NCBI GenBank assembly: GCA_937950385.1
Contig: CALFEA010000216.1
Coordinates: forward strand, 1-7,710
Direction: 5' to 3'
Origin: an uncultured Altererythrobacter sp.
GTDB lineage: Bacteria > Pseudomonadota > Alphaproteobacteria > Sphingomonadales > Sphingomonadaceae
Length of the DNA: 7,710 bases
Each line of letters begins with the position of its first letter. The first letter of the stretch is position 1. The position numbers were made by a program, and so were the translations under genes. The notes below the pieces were generated by a model, which saw only the letters and a program-made list of their open reading frames with translations, made no database searches and had not been told where the DNA came from. This document shows, one piece after another, positions 5,780-7,710 of the stretch.

Positions 5780-5800
5780 GGCAGTCGCCCTTTGACTGCC
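5780..5800. repeat. Inverted repeat with 7-bp arms
   Basis: GGCAGTC (5780-5786) and GACTGCC (5794-5800) are perfect reverse complements around a 7-base loop. A GC-rich stretch (GGCC at 5763-5766 and 5772-5775) sits between it and the preceding hairpin and could also pair. It begins 21 bp beyond the recR stop codon and could act as a transcript 3'-end structure for recR, but no T-tract follows, so it is not called a terminator. Confidence 0.45.
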
Positions 5801-5820
5801 GTGACCAAGAATTCAGTGGT

Positions 5821-6414
5821 TTATACAGGCCGCCGCGCTCTCAGCGCCTGCGCCAGCGTGCCCTCATCGAGATAATCCAGCTCGCCGCCAACCGGCAATC
5901 CATGCGCCAATTGCGTGATGCGGACGGAAAATTCCTCTAGCCGCTCGGCAATATAATGCGCAGTTGTTTGCCCCTCCAGCGTGGCATTCATCGCCAGCAC
6001 CACCTCGTCAATGCCGCCTTGCGACACCCGTTCCAGCAACGATCCAATCGCCAAATCTTCTGGGCGAACGCCGTCCATCGCAGACAGTTTCCCACCCAGC
6101 ACATGATAGCGGCCGGAGAACAATCGCGAGCGGTCCAACGCCCATAAATCCGCCACATCCTCCACCACGCACAGCGATTTTGCATCGCGGCGGTGATCGG
6201 CGCAAATGCCGCAAGGGTTCTGCGTATCGACATTGCCGCATTTCTCGCACTCGACCAAGGTTTCTTGCACGGCGGACAAGGCTTCGAGCAAAGCGGGCAA
6301 AGCCTGCTCTCGGTTCTTCACCAGCCACAAAACAGCGCGGCGGGCAGAGCGCGGCCCCAAACCGGGAAGACGCGCCAATGCGCCCGACAGACTGTCTATC
6401 TCTTGCGATGCCAT
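5821..6414 (-). CDS. recR: Recombination mediator protein RecR
   Basis: RecR acts with RecF and RecO to load RecA on single-stranded gaps in the RecFOR repair pathway. The 197-residue product is of normal length. Visible in order are a helix-hairpin-helix region ([19 protein letters not shown], 13-31), a four-cysteine zinc finger (Cys56, Cys59, Cys68, Cys71 in [16 protein letters not shown]), and a Toprim domain (about 80-175) with [27 protein letters not shown] and [15 protein letters not shown]. The start is the ATG at 6412-6414, which gives a standard N-terminus before the HhH; a GTG at 6462 would add 16 residues with no family support and reach within 5 bp of fmt. There is no clear Shine-Dalgarno sequence. 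It is the first gene of the minus-strand run and is divergent from fmt. dnaX and the ybaB-like gene that often precede recR are not adjacent. Confidence 0.95.
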   Translation of the reverse strand: MASQEIDSLSGALARLPGLGPRSARRAVLWLVKNREQALPALLEALSAVQETLVECEKCGNVDTQNPCGICADHRRDAKSLCVVEDVADLWALDRSRLFSGRYHVLGGKLSAMDGVRPEDLAIGSLLERVSQGGIDEVVLAMNATLEGQTTAHYIAERLEEFSVRITQLAHGLPVGGELDYLDEGTLAQALRARRPV

Positions 6415-6467
6415 AGTGTGAGCGATAGGGGCTTGCGACAGTTCAAGAAAGGGCCAAGGCACCAGTC
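6415..6467. promoter_or_regulatory. Divergent recR/fmt promoter interval
   Basis: Only 53 bp separate the chosen recR start from fmt, so promoters for both directions must lie here or extend into the coding ends. AAGG at 6456-6459, 8 bases before the fmt ATG, is a good ribosome-binding site for fmt. I cannot identify convincing -35 and -10 elements in either direction. Confidence 0.4.
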
Positions 6468-7373
6468 ATGCGCATCATTTTTATGGGAACGCCCGATTTC
6501 GCGGTACCGGCTTTGCGCGCTTTAGTGGATGCGGGTCACGAAATTGCCTGCGTTTATACGCAGCCGCCGCGCCCTGCTGGCCGAGGCAAGAAGCTGATGC
6601 CGAGCGCGGTGCAAAAGGCGGCAGAGGCATTGGGATTGGATGTGCGGTCTCCCAAATCGCTGAAGTCTGATGAGGCGCGCGCCGCTTTTGCAGCGCTCAA
6701 TGCCGATGTCTGCGTTGTTGCCGCCTATGGTTTGATCCTGCCGCAAGTGGTGCTGGATGCGCCCAAGCACGGGTGCCTCAATATCCACGCCTCTATTTTG
6801 CCGCGCTGGAGAGGCGCTGCGCCAATCCACCGCGCGATTATGGCAGGTGATGCAGGCACAGGCGTGACGATTATGCAGATGGAAGCGGGACTGGATACCG
6901 GCCCAATGCTGGCGACAATCCGCACGCCTATCGAAGACAAAACCACTGGCGAATTGACCGAGGAATTGGCCGAGCTTGGCGCTGGGCTAATGGTGCAGGT
7001 TTTGCGCGAATTGGATAAGCATGTGCCGGTGGCTCAGGATGATGATGAGGCAACACACGCGCCCAAGATCGACAAGGCAGAGGCGCGGATTGATTGGTCC
7101 CGCAATGCCGAGGATTTGGTGCGCCATGTTCACGGGCTCGCCCCCTTCCCAGGCGCTTGGTTTGAGCATGATGGGCAGCGGGTGAAAATTTTGCGCGCTG
7201 AACTTGCCGAAGGTTCGGGTGCGGCGGGAGAAGTCTTGGACGATGATTGCACAATCGCGTGCGGATCGGGAGCCTTGCGCCCCACCCGCCTCCAGCGCGC
7301 AGGCAAACCGGCGATGGATCTCGCTGACTTCCTGCGCGGCAACGCCATCACCACAGGCACACAGCTAACGTGA
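6468..7373 (+). CDS. fmt: Methionyl-tRNA formyltransferase
   Basis: Fmt transfers a formyl group from 10-formyltetrahydrofolate to Met-tRNAfMet, producing the bacterial initiator. The 301-residue length is slightly short of the roughly 315 of E. coli but complete. The N-terminal catalytic domain begins [19 protein letters not shown]; the flexible tRNA-contacting loop is visible as [20 protein letters not shown] (31-50). The catalytic residues are Asn105 and His107 in [20 protein letters not shown] (104-123), with Asp143 in EAGLDTGP. The C-terminal OB-like domain begins near residue 205 ([20 protein letters not shown]) and includes APFPGAWF (225-232). A good AAGG ribosome-binding site supports the ATG at 6468. 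The stop TGA (7371-7373) overlaps a GTG at 7370 that starts truA. Together with def across recR it completes the formylation/deformylation pair. Confidence 0.96.
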   Translation: MRIIFMGTPDFAVPALRALVDAGHEIACVYTQPPRPAGRGKKLMPSAVQKAAEALGLDVRSPKSLKSDEARAAFAALNADVCVVAAYGLILPQVVLDAPKHGCLNIHASILPRWRGAAPIHRAIMAGDAGTGVTIMQMEAGLDTGPMLATIRTPIEDKTTGELTEELAELGAGLMVQVLRELDKHVPVAQDDDEATHAPKIDKAEARIDWSRNAEDLVRHVHGLAPFPGAWFEHDGQRVKILRAELAEGSGAAGEVLDDDCTIACGSGALRPTRLQRAGKPAMDLADFLRGNAITTGTQLT

Positions 7374-7710
7374 CCCGTTTCGCGCTTACCCTTGAATATG
7401 ACGGAACGCCATTTCTTGGCCTCCAACGCCAGCCGCATGGGCCAAGCGTGCAAGGCGCAATCGAAGCAGCGGCCAAGGCATTGAGCGGCGAGGATGTGCA
7501 AATGCTCAGCGCGGGGCGCACCGATGCGGGCGTCCATGCGCTGGCCATGCGCAGCCATATTGATCTGGAAAAGGACATTGCGCCTTTTCGTTTGATGGAG
7601 GGGCTGAACGCGCATCTGCGACCCAATCCCGTCGCGGTCACGCATTGCGAAGTAGTGGATGAGGAATGGCATGCGCGCTTTTCCTGCACCGGCCGCCGCT
7701 ATCTCTACCG
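7370..7710 (+). CDS. truA: tRNA pseudouridine synthase A (N-terminal part, cut by window edge)
   Basis: TruA makes pseudouridine at positions 38-40 of the tRNA anticodon arm. The frame is open from a GTG at 7370, which overlaps the fmt stop as GTGA, to the window end; 113 codons are visible. It reads [20 protein letters not shown] at the N-terminus, has the catalytic motif [11 protein letters not shown] with Asp52 as nucleophile, and continues to [16 protein letters not shown], the conserved basic RNA-binding segment. The motif normally written GWQRQ is GLQRQ here, with Leu18 for Trp, and the usual GQVAHF after VHA is replaced by AMRSHI, which may be a lineage feature. The fmt-truA order is common in alphaproteobacteria. 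The missing C-terminal half lies beyond the window. Confidence 0.93.
   Translation, partial: MTRFALTLEYDGTPFLGLQRQPHGPSVQGAIEAAAKALSGEDVQMLSAGRTDAGVHALAMRSHIDLEKDIAPFRLMEGLNAHLRPNPVAVTHCEVVDEEWHARFSCTGRRYLY

Larger units (their letters stand above)
5655..5820. other. Structured intergenic region between recR and def
   Basis: This 166-bp gap separates recR from def on the minus strand and holds no gene that I can support. Its recR-proximal two thirds (about 5718-5800) is almost all inverted repeats, listed separately. Its def-proximal part (5655-5717) is the def leader and should carry the def promoter if def is not read only from recR, but I see no convincing -35/-10 pair. Dense tandem hairpins of this kind are typical of intergenic repeat families (REP- or MITE-like), yet repetition elsewhere in the genome cannot be tested here. 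Confidence 0.6.

Noticed and set aside
6415..6462. Upstream GTG start for recR adding 16 residues
   Set aside because: RecR proteins normally have about 10 residues before the helix-hairpin-helix, which the ATG at 6414 provides; the longer start would leave only 5 bp to fmt.

Overview
The window reads as a compact chromosomal housekeeping segment of an alphaproteobacterium, most likely of the order Sphingomonadales. The grounds are gene order and protein style. A ChvG-type sensor kinase is followed by a short-form HprK, RapZ, a mannose-family EIIA and HPr, which is the characteristic alphaproteobacterial regulatory PTS cluster. The order fmt-truA opposite recR-def-rmuC is, as I recall it, typical of sphingomonads. 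The genus cannot be set from the sequence alone. Base composition looks moderately GC-rich and even throughout, and I see no insertion sequence, integrase, CRISPR array, tRNA or rRNA.

Left half, plus strand (about 1-3369): the 3' end of chvG, then hprK, rapZ, manX-type EIIA, ptsH and a SpoU-family RNA 2'-O-methyltransferase. Genes are tightly packed. chvG/hprK and EIIA/ptsH overlap by ATGA, and the rapZ-EIIA gap holds two tiny ORFs chained by further ATGA overlaps. No sugar permease is present. HPr, EIIA and the HPr kinase probably form a signalling phosphorelay that senses metabolic state, next to the ChvG envelope/acid-stress kinase and RapZ.

Middle, minus strand (3373-6414): reading in transcription order, recR, a 166-bp gap rich in hairpins, def, a 67-residue two-helix membrane protein of unknown function, and rmuC. 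The methyltransferase and rmuC converge with only 3 bp between their stop codons. recR and rmuC act in DNA repair or recombination; def, with fmt on the other strand, handles N-formylation of the initiator and its removal.

Right end, plus strand (6468-7710): fmt, divergent from recR across 53 bp, then truA, which overlaps fmt by GTGA and runs off the window.

I find no strong case for a wholly new system. The items most worth checking are the ATGA-chained mini-ORFs before the EIIA gene, a Gln in place of the expected His in HprK, the tandem-hairpin gap between recR and def, a His-rich insertion in peptide deformylase, and the small membrane protein between def and rmuC.
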